From: WACF01 sp040880205
GTDB taxonomy: Bacteria > Pseudomonadota > Gammaproteobacteria > Pseudomonadales > Cellvibrionaceae
DNA: 64,000 nt
NCBI GenBank assembly: GCA_040880205.1
Contig: JBBDIU010000142.1
Span: 7,316 to 71,315, forward strand
Direction of reading: 5' to 3'
Part shown: positions 52,977 to 62,344 of the stretch, piece after piece
How positions within the stretch are numbered: position 1 is the first letter of the stretch
Layout: each line of letters starts with the position of its first letter
The notes under the pieces: generated by a model
Databases searched by the model: none
The model's input: only the letters and a program-made list of their open reading frames with translations
Told to the model about the DNA's origin: nothing
Program-made: the position numbers and the translations under genes

Positions 52977-53930
52977 GTGTCTGACAGCACACATTCCGAT
53001 TTTTCGACCTTTCAAGGTTTGATTGGCGCGTTGCAACAATTTTGGGCCGCCCAGGGCTGCGTGATACTGCAGCCGCTAGATATGGCAGTGGGTGCCGGCA
53101 CCTTTCATCCCGCCACTTTCCTGCGCTCCATAGGCCCAGAGACCTGGAACACCGCCTATGTGCAACCGTGCCGGCGACCCACCGACGGCCGCTACGGGGA
53201 GAATCCCAACCGCTTGCAGCATTATTATCAATTCCAGGTGCTGCTTAAGCCCTCCCCGGACAATATCCAGGAACTCTATCTGGATTCCCTGCGCATGCTG
53301 GGCTTTGATCCCTTGACCCACGACATTCGCTTTGTCGAAGACAACTGGGAATCACCTACCCTAGGGGCCTGGGGCTTGGGCTGGGAGGTTTGGCTCAACG
53401 GCATGGAAGTCACCCAGTTTACTTATTTCCAGCAGGTCGGCGGCCTGGAGTGCTACCCCGTTAGCGGCGAAATCACCTATGGCCTGGAACGTCTTGCCAT
53501 GTACTTACAAGGCGTCAACTCCATTTTTGACCTGGTCTGGACCCGCGGCCCGGACGGGATAGCCGTTACCTATGGCGACGTGTTTCACCAAAATGAAATG
53601 GAAATGTCCGCTTACAACTTCAACGAAGCGGACGTGCCATTTTTGTTCAAGACCTTTGACGCCTGTGAGGCGGAAAGCAAACGCCTGGTGGAAAAAGGCT
53701 TGCCATTACCGGCCTATGAAATGGTTATGCAAGCTTCACATGCGTTTAATCTGCTGGACGCCCGCCACGCTATTTCGGTGACGGAGCGACAACGTTTCAT
53801 TCTGCGGGTGCGAACCCTGGCCCGAGCGGTGGCTAAAGCCTATTTCGATGCACGCAAAGCACTGGGTTTTCCGCTGGCGCCCACGGCATTGCGCGATGAA
53901 GTCATGGCCGCAAGCGGGGAGGATCGATAG
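52977..53930 (+). CDS. glyQ: Glycyl-tRNA synthetase alpha subunit
   Basis: A 317-residue class II catalytic subunit. TFQGLIGALQQFWAAQGCVILQPLDMAVGAGTFHPATFLRS, PCRRPTDGRYGENPNRLQHYYQFQVLLKP and GGLECYPVSGEITYGLERLAMYL are diagnostic. I start at the GTG at 52977 with AGGGG upstream; an in-frame ATG at 52935 would add 14 unlike residues. glyS starts on its stop codon. Confidence 0.96.
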   Translation: MSDSTHSDFSTFQGLIGALQQFWAAQGCVILQPLDMAVGAGTFHPATFLRSIGPETWNTAYVQPCRRPTDGRYGENPNRLQHYYQFQVLLKPSPDNIQELYLDSLRMLGFDPLTHDIRFVEDNWESPTLGAWGLGWEVWLNGMEVTQFTYFQQVGGLECYPVSGEITYGLERLAMYLQGVNSIFDLVWTRGPDGIAVTYGDVFHQNEMEMSAYNFNEADVPFLFKTFDACEAESKRLVEKGLPLPAYEMVMQASHAFNLLDARHAISVTERQRFILRVRTLARAVAKAYFDARKALGFPLAPTALRDEVMAASGEDR

Positions 53931-56008
53931 TGCCCCGGAATTTTCTTGTAGAAATTGGCACCGAAGAGTTACCACCGGCCGCGCTCAAGTCCCTGGCCGT
54001 TGCTTTTTCCCGGGGCATTTCCGATGGCCTTGCAAAACGCGAGCTGCAACATCAATCGAGCCAGTGGTTTGCGACTCCGCGGCGTTTGGCGGTGCGGATT
54101 CATCAGCTGGAGGAGCAGGCGCCGGACCAAGCCATTGAACTGCTCGGCCCGCCGGTGGCAGCGGCACGGGATAAAAACGGCAATTGGTCCAAGGCCGCCG
54201 AAGGTTTTGCCCGCAAAAATGGTGTGACACCCGAGCAGTTGAGCGTGGCGGCATCGGACAAGGGTGAGCGACTTGCGTTTCGGGAAACGCGAAAAGGCGC
54301 GAAAGCTGTTGATTGTCTGGCTGATGTAGTCCAGGACGCACTTGCGGCACTGCCCATTCCCAAACGGATGCGGTGGGGCGCTAGCCGTGCCGAATTTATT
54401 CGCCCGGTACACTGGGTACTGATGCTATTCGGCAGCGAGACATTGTCGGCAAATTTGTTTGGGCTTGGCGCCGGTAATCAAACGCGCGGCCATCGCTTTC
54501 ACCACGACGACTGGCTTCAAATCGAGGAGCCGAGCCAGTACGAGTCGGTGTTGGAAAGTAGCGGTCAAGTTATTGCGGATTATGATCGCCGCCAACAGTT
54601 GATTCGAGGGCAGGTGGAAGCTGAAGCGACTAAGCTCGGAGCACAAGTGATCCTGGATTCGGATCTGCTGGACGAAGTAACGGCGCTGGTGGAGTGGCCA
54701 GCGGCCTTAACCGGTTCTTTCGATCGCGCGTTTCTCGAGGTGCCGGCCGAAGCGTTGATCTCCTCCATGAAGGAACACCAAAGATATTTCCATCTGGTTA
54801 ATGAAGGCGGTGAATTGGTCCCGCACTTTATTTTTGTGTCGAACATTGTCAGCCGCGATCCCGGCCAGGTCATCGCTGGCAACGAGCGGGTTATCCGCCC
54901 GCGCTTGAGCGATGCCGCCTTCTTTTTCGATACCGACAAACAAATAACGTTGGCGGAACGGGTCGACAAGCTGGACAGCATCGTATTCCAGGAAAAGCTG
55001 GGCACGCTCTTGGACAAGACTGTACGGGTGCAAAAACTCGCTGCATTCATCGCGAATGCCATCGGCGGCAATGCAGATCATGCCGAACGCGCGGCCTGGT
55101 TGGCAAAAGCGGATCTTGCCTCGGACATGGTGCTTGAGTTTGACAAGATGCAGGGCATTGCCGGCTACTATTACGCGCGCAACGACGGCGAAACACAAGA
55201 AGTGGCGGAAGCGATTCGCGACCAGTATTTGCCAAAATTTGCTGGCGACAAGTTGCCCGAAGGCGCAACCGCCTGCGCCCTCGGCCTTGCTGATCGCCTC
55301 GACACGTTAGTGGGCATTTTCGGCATCGCCCAGAGACCTTCAGGATCCAAGGATCCTTTCGCACTGCGCCGAGCCAGTCTGTCGGTGTTGCGCATTCTGG
55401 TGGAACGAGAATTGCCGCTGGATTTGGCCGAGTTGCTGGAAAAGGCCAAAACAGGCTATCAGTCCCTGCCCGCCGGCGAAACTGTGGTTCAGCAAGTCTT
55501 GGACTATATGATCGAACGGTTCCGGGCCTGGTACGAGGAGGCCTCGATCCCGGTACAGGTGTTTCAAGCGGTCAGCGCCAGGAATATCAGCGTGCCGGTT
55601 GATTTCGACCAACGCGTCAAGGCGGTGCATCGCTTTACTCAGTTGAAGGAAGCCGAAGCGCTGGCGGCGGCAAATAAACGCGTGTCTAACATTCTCGCCA
55701 AACAAAGCGAAAAAATCGCGGCAGTAGTCGACACGTCCTTGTTAAGGGAAGCCGCCGAGAAAAAACTTGCCACAGCCGTGGAAAGCAAGCGACAGCAAGT
55801 TCAGCCCTTGTTTGCTCGGGGAGAGTACACGCAAGGCTTGGAAGCACTGGCGGAATTGCGCGACAGCGTTGACAGCTTTTTCGATCAGGTCATGGTGATG
55901 ACCGAGGACGAGGCCTTGCGCCGCAACCGCCTGGCGCTGCTGAATCAACTACGCGACCTGTTTTTGCAGGTGGCGGATATTTCACTGCTGAGCAGTGCAA
56001 CCAATTAA
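53930..56008 (+). CDS. glyS: Glycyl-tRNA synthetase beta subunit
   Basis: A 692-residue tRNA-binding subunit that starts at GTG overlapping the glyQ stop (TAGTG). N-terminal LVEIGTEELPPAALKSLA, central ISSMKEHQRYFHL, HD-like FDKMQGIAGYYYARNDGE and GSKDPFALRRASLSVLRI are family features. The C-terminal anticodon-binding DALR-like part ends in NRLALLNQLRDLFLQVADIS. Confidence 0.96.
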   Translation: MPRNFLVEIGTEELPPAALKSLAVAFSRGISDGLAKRELQHQSSQWFATPRRLAVRIHQLEEQAPDQAIELLGPPVAAARDKNGNWSKAAEGFARKNGVTPEQLSVAASDKGERLAFRETRKGAKAVDCLADVVQDALAALPIPKRMRWGASRAEFIRPVHWVLMLFGSETLSANLFGLGAGNQTRGHRFHHDDWLQIEEPSQYESVLESSGQVIADYDRRQQLIRGQVEAEATKLGAQVILDSDLLDEVTALVEWPAALTGSFDRAFLEVPAEALISSMKEHQRYFHLVNEGGELVPHFIFVSNIVSRDPGQVIAGNERVIRPRLSDAAFFFDTDKQITLAERVDKLDSIVFQEKLGTLLDKTVRVQKLAAFIANAIGGNADHAERAAWLAKADLASDMVLEFDKMQGIAGYYYARNDGETQEVAEAIRDQYLPKFAGDKLPEGATACALGLADRLDTLVGIFGIAQRPSGSKDPFALRRASLSVLRILVERELPLDLAELLEKAKTGYQSLPAGETVVQQVLDYMIERFRAWYEEASIPVQVFQAVSARNISVPVDFDQRVKAVHRFTQLKEAEALAAANKRVSNILAKQSEKIAAVVDTSLLREAAEKKLATAVESKRQQVQPLFARGEYTQGLEALAELRDSVDSFFDQVMVMTEDEALRRNRLALLNQLRDLFLQVADISLLSSATN

Positions 56009-56028
56009 CGTCGGTATTTGTCCCAGCC

Positions 56029-56580
56029 ATGTCCCTTGTCATTGTTGATCGCGACGGCGTTATTAATTTTGATTCCGACGACTATATAAAGTGCCAGTCG
56101 GAATGGCGACCCATTCCCGGCAGCCTGGAAGCCATTGCAAGGTTGTCACAAGCGGGGTTTACAGTGGCGGTGGCAACCAATCAATCCGGGCTGGCGCGCG
56201 GTCTGTTTGATCTCGATGACCTGGAAGCCATCAACGCACACATGCTGGACTGCGTTGCCGCACTCGGTGGTAACATTGCCGGAGTATTTTACTGTCCTCA
56301 CCATCCCGACGATGGCTGCGACTGCCGTAAACCCCAACCGGGACTGATTACCGCCATTGAAAGCGAGTTGTCCGTTTCAGCCAAGGGCACGCCCTTCATC
56401 GGCGACAGTCTACGGGATATACAAGCGGGCCTTGCCAAAGGTTGTAAGCCGCTGCTGGTAAGAACCGGAAAGGGAGAAAACACGCTGGCTCAACTGCCCG
56501 AGGCCTTGCGCCAGGAAGTAGAGGTGTTCGCCGACCTTGCGAGCGCCGCGGATTACATACTCGAACATTATTCTAACTGA
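56029..56580 (+). CDS. gmhB: D-glycero-beta-D-manno-heptose-1,7-bisphosphate 7-phosphatase
   Basis: A 183-residue HAD phosphatase of LPS heptose synthesis. DRDG (Asp7, Asp9) is motif I, ATNQS motif II, CRKPQPG motif III and IGDSLRDIQAG motif IV. The structural zinc ligands Cys89, His91, Cys97 and Cys99 are present. It overlaps plsC by one base. Confidence 0.94.
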   Translation: MSLVIVDRDGVINFDSDDYIKCQSEWRPIPGSLEAIARLSQAGFTVAVATNQSGLARGLFDLDDLEAINAHMLDCVAALGGNIAGVFYCPHHPDDGCDCRKPQPGLITAIESELSVSAKGTPFIGDSLRDIQAGLAKGCKPLLVRTGKGENTLAQLPEALRQEVEVFADLASAADYILEHYSN

Positions 56581-57323
56581 TGCTTTTTTTACGTTCTTTT
56601 TTGTTTTACCTGGGTTACGGCCTGACCGGCGTGATCGCGGGAACTCTGAGTTTGCTGCTGTGGCTCGCACCAGTGCGCTGGCGATTTCGTACACTGTTGC
56701 TGTGGAATCGCTTCGTGATTTGGTGGCTGAGAATAACCTGTGACATCAAGTTGAATCTGGTCGATCACAACCAACGCGACAAAAACGCGCGCTTTGTTAT
56801 TTTATCCAAGCACCAGACAATTTGGGAAACAGTGTTCTTGCAGTATTACTTCGAGCCGCTTAGTACCATTCTCAAGCGTTCGCTGCTTATGTTGCCGTTT
56901 TTTGGCTGGGGGTTGGCCGTGCTCAAGCCCATCGCCATTGACCGCAGCTCGCCTATGACATCGTTGCGGCAAGTAAAGAAATTAGGGCCGAAGCGGCTCC
57001 GCGATGGTTTTAATTTATTGGTTTTTCCGGAAGGCACGCGAACGCCGGTGGGCCAGGTGGGTCATTACGCTCGGAGCGGGGTTGAAATAGCATCCTCTGC
57101 CAACGCTTCCGTAATACCAGTGGCACACAACGCCGGCGAATGCTGGCCGGCCAAGCTCTTCATCAAATATCCAGGCACCATCACCGTCGTAATTGGCGAA
57201 CCGATTGCCACCACCGACCGCGACAGCCGCCGCGTTACAGCGCAGGTAAAAGACTGGATTGAAAATCAGATCGCGCAAATGCCGCCGGGACGCAGGGCCG
57301 TTGGCAAGCCTGTTCATGTCTAG
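56580..57323 (+). CDS. plsC: 1-acyl-sn-glycerol-3-phosphate acyltransferase (PlsC family)
   Basis: A 247-residue membrane-bound acyltransferase making phosphatidic acid. One or two N-terminal hydrophobic segments lead to the catalytic block, which reads HQTIWE (His78-Glu83), HX4E rather than the common HX4D. FPEGTRTP is the acceptor-binding motif. It follows gmhB in an operon, and the same neighbours occur near dnaA in Pseudomonas. Confidence 0.92.
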   Translation: MLFLRSFLFYLGYGLTGVIAGTLSLLLWLAPVRWRFRTLLLWNRFVIWWLRITCDIKLNLVDHNQRDKNARFVILSKHQTIWETVFLQYYFEPLSTILKRSLLMLPFFGWGLAVLKPIAIDRSSPMTSLRQVKKLGPKRLRDGFNLLVFPEGTRTPVGQVGHYARSGVEIASSANASVIPVAHNAGECWPAKLFIKYPGTITVVIGEPIATTDRDSRRVTAQVKDWIENQIAQMPPGRRAVGKPVHV

Positions 57324-57365
57324 CGAAAAGCAGTGGGAAATGGAGCCGGAAAAGCCCCAAAGTCG

Positions 57366-57461
57366 TCATCCTCGCGTGCACGCGGGGATCCCTGGCGGGC
57401 ACGGGAGACTCGCTGGTCTCGTCTCACCGCCACCGGCGAGATGCGGCTCGCCGGTGGCCGT
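57366..57461. repeat. REP-like palindrome cluster between plsC and gyrB
   Basis: Three stem-forming elements in a row: a 12-bp palindrome CGCGTGCACGCG (57373-57384) inside a GTCATCC...GGGGATCC-type motif, GAGAC-N6-GTCTC (57405-57420), and a perfect 12-bp stem GCCACCGGCGAG/CTCGCCGGTGGC (57429-57458). There is no T-run on either strand. Confidence 0.75.
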
Positions 57462-57463
57462 TA

Positions 57464-59881
57464 TCAAACGTCCAGATTGGCAACCGCTAGGGCGTTGGCT
57501 TCAATAAAGTCGCGACGCGGTTCCACATTGTCGCCCATCAAGGTGGTAAAAATCTGGTCGGCGGCGATGGCATCTTCCACGGTGACTTTTAGCATGCGTC
57601 GGGTGCCGGGGTCCATGGTGGTTTCCCACAACTGGTTGGGGTTCATTTCGCCCAAGCCTTTGTAGCGTTGCACACTGTAACCGCGCCGCGATTCATGCAT
57701 CAGCCAGCCCAGCGCTTCGGTGAAGGAACTCACCGGGGATTGCCGTTCGCCGCGGCGTACGTAAGCGCCCTCTTCGATTAGCCCGGTCAGTGCCTGGCCC
57801 AGTTTCACAAAGGATTGGTATTCGCCCGAGCCAAAAAAATCCTTGGAGATGCGGTAGGTGGTGGGCACGCCGTGGGCGACGATGTCGATTTTCGGCAGAA
57901 ACAGGTGTCGTTCGAGATCTTCCTCGGCCACTACCACGTAACGATGGCTCCCGGTTTGGTTGTTGGCAATCAGCCGAGCTTGCAGTTGCTGACACCAGTT
58001 TTCCATCAGGCTGACGTCGCCGAGCTGATCTTCACTGAGGCCTGGGAGGTAGATCATCTGGTCCATTACCTCTTGCGGATAGAGGCGCGACAGGCGGTCA
58101 ATGGTGTTCATAACGGTTCGATATTGCTTGACCAGCGTTTCCAAGGCCTCGCCGCTGATGCCCGGCGCGTCTGGGTTAACGTGCAAGCTGGCGCCTTCCA
58201 AGGCGGATTGCGTGAGGAAGCGAGTTAGTGAGTCCTCGTCTTTCAGGTACTGCTCCTGCTTGCCCTTGGCAATTTTATAAAGTGGCGGCTGGGCGATAAA
58301 GACATGGCCGCGTTCAATCAGCTCGCGCATTTGGCGAAAAAAGAAGGTCAGTAACAGGGTGCGAATGTGGGAGCCGTCCACGTCGGCGTCGGTCATGATG
58401 ATAATACTGTGATAGCGCAACTTGTTGGGGTCGAATTCTTCGGTCCCGATGCCACAGCCCAGTGCGGTGATCAGCGTTCCCACTTCGGCGCTGGAGAGCA
58501 TCTTGTCGAAGCGCGCCTTTTCCACGTTCAAGATCTTGCCCTTTAGCGGCAAAATGGCCTGGGTGCGGCGATCGCGCCCCTGTTTGGCGGAACCGCCGGC
58601 CGAATCGCCCTCCACCAGGTAGATTTCCGACAAACCTGGATCCTTCTCCTGGCAGTCCGCCAGCTTGCCTGGCAGGCCGGCGATATCCAGCGCGCCCTTG
58701 CGGCGGGTCATTTCACGGGCCTTGCGCGCCGCTTCCCGTGCCTTGGCCGCTTCGATCATCTTGGTGACGATGGATTTGGCTTCCTGGGGGTTTTCCAGCA
58801 AGTAATCGTTGAAGGCCTTGCCCATTTCCTGCTCAACCGCGGTTTTTACCTCCGATGACACCAGTTTGTCCTTGGTCTGGGAGGAAAATTTGGGGTCGGG
58901 AACCTTGACGGAAATAATGGCCGTTAGCCCTTCCCGGGCGTCGTCACCGGTTGTGCTGACCTTGTCTTTTTTCGCCATCGCTTCCTTTTCGATGTAGGTA
59001 TTCAGGCTGCGGGTCAAAGCGGCGCGAAAGCCCGCCAAATGAGTGCCTCCATCCCGCTGGGGGATGTTGTTGGTGTAGCAGAAGATGTTTTCCTGGAAAC
59101 TGTCGTTCCATTGCAGCGCGATTTCCACCCCAATGCCGTCTTCCCGCTGGTGATTGATGTGCATCACTTTGTTAATCGGGGTTTTAGCGTGATTTAGATA
59201 TTCAACAAAAGCTTTGAGCCCGCCTTCGTATTGGTACAACTCCTCCTTCCCACTGCGCTCATCCTTGAGAAGGATGCGAACACCGGAGTTCAAAAACGAC
59301 AGCTCCCGGAGGCGCTTGGCAAGGTAGTCAAAATGGAAGGCAATGCTGGTAAAGGTTTCCTTGGAGGGGATGAAGTGTACGGCGGTACCGGTTGCGCTAG
59401 TCTCACCTACCACTGCCAGTGGCGCCTGGGGCACACCGTGCTTATAAATCTGCTCCCAAACCTTGCCGCCCCGGCGGATCGTCAGTGTCAGATGTTCCGA
59501 CAGGGCATTGACGACGGAAACACCCACCCCATGCAGGCCACCGGAGACCTTGTAACTGTTGTCGTCGAATTTTCCGCCGGCGTGGAGCACCGTCATGATC
59601 ACTTCCGCCGCCGAAACGCCCTCTTCGTGAGCTTCGGTGGGAATACCTCGGCCATTGTCCGCTACTGATACGGACTCGTCCGGGTGGATAATGACGGTGA
59701 TCTCCGAGCAGTGACCCGCCAAGGCCTCGTCGATGGAGTTGTCCACCAGTTCGAACACCATGTGATGCAAACCGGTACCATCGTCGGTGTCGCCAATGTA
59801 CATGCCCGGTCGTTTGCGGACCGCGTCAAGGCCTTTTAATACCTTGATGCTCGATGAGTCGTAGGTAGTCTCACCTGCCAT
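57464..59881 (-). CDS. gyrB: DNA gyrase subunit B
   Basis: An 805-residue ATPase subunit of gyrase. The GHKL fold has ELVDNSIDEALAG, DNGRGIPT and GGLHGVGVSVVNALS; the transducer follows; the TOPRIM domain has EGDSAGGSAKQGRDR and the DxD in MTDADVDGSHIRTLLLTF; the C-terminal part contains the gammaproteobacterial insertion. The ATG at 59881 has TTGGAGC 5 bp upstream; a TTG four codons earlier is an alternative. recF is 85 bp upstream. Confidence 0.97.
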   Translation of the reverse strand: MAGETTYDSSSIKVLKGLDAVRKRPGMYIGDTDDGTGLHHMVFELVDNSIDEALAGHCSEITVIIHPDESVSVADNGRGIPTEAHEEGVSAAEVIMTVLHAGGKFDDNSYKVSGGLHGVGVSVVNALSEHLTLTIRRGGKVWEQIYKHGVPQAPLAVVGETSATGTAVHFIPSKETFTSIAFHFDYLAKRLRELSFLNSGVRILLKDERSGKEELYQYEGGLKAFVEYLNHAKTPINKVMHINHQREDGIGVEIALQWNDSFQENIFCYTNNIPQRDGGTHLAGFRAALTRSLNTYIEKEAMAKKDKVSTTGDDAREGLTAIISVKVPDPKFSSQTKDKLVSSEVKTAVEQEMGKAFNDYLLENPQEAKSIVTKMIEAAKAREAARKAREMTRRKGALDIAGLPGKLADCQEKDPGLSEIYLVEGDSAGGSAKQGRDRRTQAILPLKGKILNVEKARFDKMLSSAEVGTLITALGCGIGTEEFDPNKLRYHSIIIMTDADVDGSHIRTLLLTFFFRQMRELIERGHVFIAQPPLYKIAKGKQEQYLKDEDSLTRFLTQSALEGASLHVNPDAPGISGEALETLVKQYRTVMNTIDRLSRLYPQEVMDQMIYLPGLSEDQLGDVSLMENWCQQLQARLIANNQTGSHRYVVVAEEDLERHLFLPKIDIVAHGVPTTYRISKDFFGSGEYQSFVKLGQALTGLIEEGAYVRRGERQSPVSSFTEALGWLMHESRRGYSVQRYKGLGEMNPNQLWETTMDPGTRRMLKVTVEDAIAADQIFTTLMGDNVEPRRDFIEANALAVANLDV

Positions 59882-59966
59882 ATTGTGCTCCAAAACAGGG
59901 CATCCCGGTTGGACGGTTGCCTAATAACAAATTGCTATGTCAATAGTTGCGCCGATCGCAACGCGT

Positions 59967-61061
59967 TCAAAACGACTGCTGCGCCACTTCGCCATGTTCC
60001 ACGTGGAACCCAGCGGCCTGGCCCAACTGTTGTTCCGACCACATGGCCGTCAATGACGCCTTTTCCACCCCAGTCACAAAAACCTGGGCGTTCAGGCTTG
60101 CCAGCCATTGCCCCAGCTGGCGGCTATGGGCTGCATCCAGTTCCGCCGGGAGGTCGTCTACCAGGAAAATTACCTGCTTTTCCGTCATTCGGTTAAAAAC
60201 AACACCCAAGGCCACAACCAGCGCCGAGACCACGACCTTTTGCTGCCCGCGCGACAATACGTCGGCAGCATTTTCCCCGTTGAGGCTTATTCGGATATCT
60301 GCCCGATGCGGGCCTGTTTGGGTGTAGCCGCGCAAAATATCTTGTTCGAAGGAGTTTTCCAGCAGGTCCTGGTAATCCTCGCCACTTTTCCAGCCACGAC
60401 GATAATCGAGAACGATGTCCCCAACATCTGACAAGAGCCCATCCAGAGCTTCCACGGCGTGTAAAAAGGGTCCAAAGCTGGCGCGCCGGATGGCGTCTAT
60501 CTCGGCTGCCAGAGCAACTAACTGCTTGTCCCAGGGCCTGAGCTCAAAGTCGCTTATTCTACCACGGCGCAGCAAACTGTTCCGCTGTTTCAAGCAATAC
60601 TGAAGGTCGCGCCAGGTCTTGAGAAAATTTGGTTCCACGTGAAACGCCAGCCAGTCCAGCAGCTGCCGCCGTAGCTTCGGCGGACCATTAATCAATTCAA
60701 AACTGCCGGCATTGAGGGATAGAACCGGTAAATGCTCGGCAAGCTCCGCCGCCGACAACACGTTTCTACCATCGACCCTGATGGTACTGTCCCCCTGCCG
60801 AGTCTTTTCCACCCCTATTCTGGCAATACGTCCGCCGCTCACTTCACCGTACAGCGTCATCCGGTCGGCATCGTAGTTAATGATGGGCTTGGGGCGGTGG
60901 CTGCGAAAGGAACGGCCCAGCCCCAGGACGTTCACTGCCTCCAGGAGACTGGTCTTGCCGCTGCCATTTTCACCGTAAATCAGGTTTAGCCGTGGATGAG
61001 GGGTCAGCTCAACCTGCTTGAGGTTGCGCAGATTACTGACAATCAGCCGGGATAATGGCAT
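59967..61061 (-). CDS. recF: DNA replication/repair protein RecF
   Basis: A 364-residue SMC-like ATPase that loads RecA at gaps with RecOR. Walker A GENGSGKTS is at 30-38, the signature region includes LSRGQQKVVVSALVVAL, and Walker B is FLVDDLPAELD. It lies between dnaN (53 bp) and gyrB. Confidence 0.95.
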   Translation of the reverse strand: MPLSRLIVSNLRNLKQVELTPHPRLNLIYGENGSGKTSLLEAVNVLGLGRSFRSHRPKPIINYDADRMTLYGEVSGGRIARIGVEKTRQGDSTIRVDGRNVLSAAELAEHLPVLSLNAGSFELINGPPKLRRQLLDWLAFHVEPNFLKTWRDLQYCLKQRNSLLRRGRISDFELRPWDKQLVALAAEIDAIRRASFGPFLHAVEALDGLLSDVGDIVLDYRRGWKSGEDYQDLLENSFEQDILRGYTQTGPHRADIRISLNGENAADVLSRGQQKVVVSALVVALGVVFNRMTEKQVIFLVDDLPAELDAAHSRQLGQWLASLNAQVFVTGVEKASLTAMWSEQQLGQAAGFHVEHGEVAQQSF

Positions 61062-61114
61062 GTCAATGGGATAGGGGGTTGGGTGGTGTCGGGCCCGTCA
61101 CACGCCAAGCGCCG

Positions 61115-62221
61115 TCACAAGCGCATGGGCATGATAACGTAGGTGGCATCCCCGCCTTCTGGCGCTTCAACCAAGGCGCTGGTGTTAGAGTCTACGAAGG
61201 TTACCTTGATGTTGTCCGAGGTGAGCACATTGGTCACATCCAGCAGATAGCCAATATTGAACCCTATCTCCAGACTATCGCCGGTGTAATCCACCGCCAC
61301 CTGCTCCTCGGCCTCGTCCTGCTCGGGATTGTTGGCCACCAGCACCATCGTGCCGTCCGCCACGGTCAGGCGAACGCCCCGGTACTTTTCGTTGGAAAGA
61401 ATCGCGACCCGGCTGAAGGCCTGGCGCAATGCCTGACGATCCGCAAATAGAATATTGTCGCCACCACGCGGCAACACGCGCTCGTAGTCGGGAAACTTGC
61501 CGTCCACCAGTTTTGAGGTAAAGGTGAAACCCTCCGTTGCCACCTGCAAGTGCTTGTCCCCCATGGCAATGGCAACGGTTGTTACATCTTCATCGCTCAG
61601 CAGTCGCGACAATTCCAGAATGCCCTTGCGCGGCACCACGACCTGAACCGTTCCGTCCACCGAGGTATCCAGCGGCTTGGTACACATGGCCAGGCGGTGG
61701 CCATCGGTAGCCACGCAGCGCAAATGGCCACTCTGTACTTCCCACAGCATGCCGTTGAGGTAATAGCGGACATCCTGCTGCGCCATGGCGAAGGAGGTGT
61801 TGTCGATTAGCTGTTTGACAAGCAGTGGCGGGCAATCGAACTGAAGTTGTCCGGCACCCTGCTCAACATTGGGAAAATTGCTGCTGGGCAAGGTGGACAA
61901 CACGAAACGACTGCTGCCAGTTTTCAAGGTTACCTTGTCATCTTCCTCGGTGATCAGAATCTCCGCGCCTTCGGGCAGGGAGCGACATATGTCCACAAAC
62001 TTTCTTGCGGGCACGGTAGTCTCGCCGCTTTCACCCATCTGCGTCAGTTGTATCCGGGCAACGATTTCCACCTCGAGGTCGGTACCCGTAAGTGATAGCT
62101 TGTCCCCTTCCAACACCACCAGGACGTTTGCCAACACCGGAAGTGTTTGTCGGCGCTCAACTACGCCCACAACTAATTGCAGGGGTTTTAGTAGCTCCTC
62201 GCGGGATACTTTGAATTTCAT
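61115..62221 (-). CDS. dnaN: DNA polymerase III beta sliding clamp
   Basis: A 368-residue clamp, three structurally similar domains. MKFKVSREELLKPLQLVVGVVERRQTLPVLANVLV is the N-terminus, and EAPEGGDATYVIMPMRL the C-terminal tail including the loop that contacts the clamp loader. It lies 123 bp downstream of dnaA. Confidence 0.97.
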   Translation of the reverse strand: MKFKVSREELLKPLQLVVGVVERRQTLPVLANVLVVLEGDKLSLTGTDLEVEIVARIQLTQMGESGETTVPARKFVDICRSLPEGAEILITEEDDKVTLKTGSSRFVLSTLPSSNFPNVEQGAGQLQFDCPPLLVKQLIDNTSFAMAQQDVRYYLNGMLWEVQSGHLRCVATDGHRLAMCTKPLDTSVDGTVQVVVPRKGILELSRLLSDEDVTTVAIAMGDKHLQVATEGFTFTSKLVDGKFPDYERVLPRGGDNILFADRQALRQAFSRVAILSNEKYRGVRLTVADGTMVLVANNPEQDEAEEQVAVDYTGDSLEIGFNIGYLLDVTNVLTSDNIKVTFVDSNTSALVEAPEGGDATYVIMPMRL

Positions 62222-62344
62222 TTGTTCATCTCTTTAATCGGCGATTCAAAATCAATATCTTGGCGGTCGATTGAAGCTGCTCAATCGGGGGTGCAATTAT
62301 CAAATTACACCCGCGGCAAAACAACTGTTTTCAACAGAACTACC

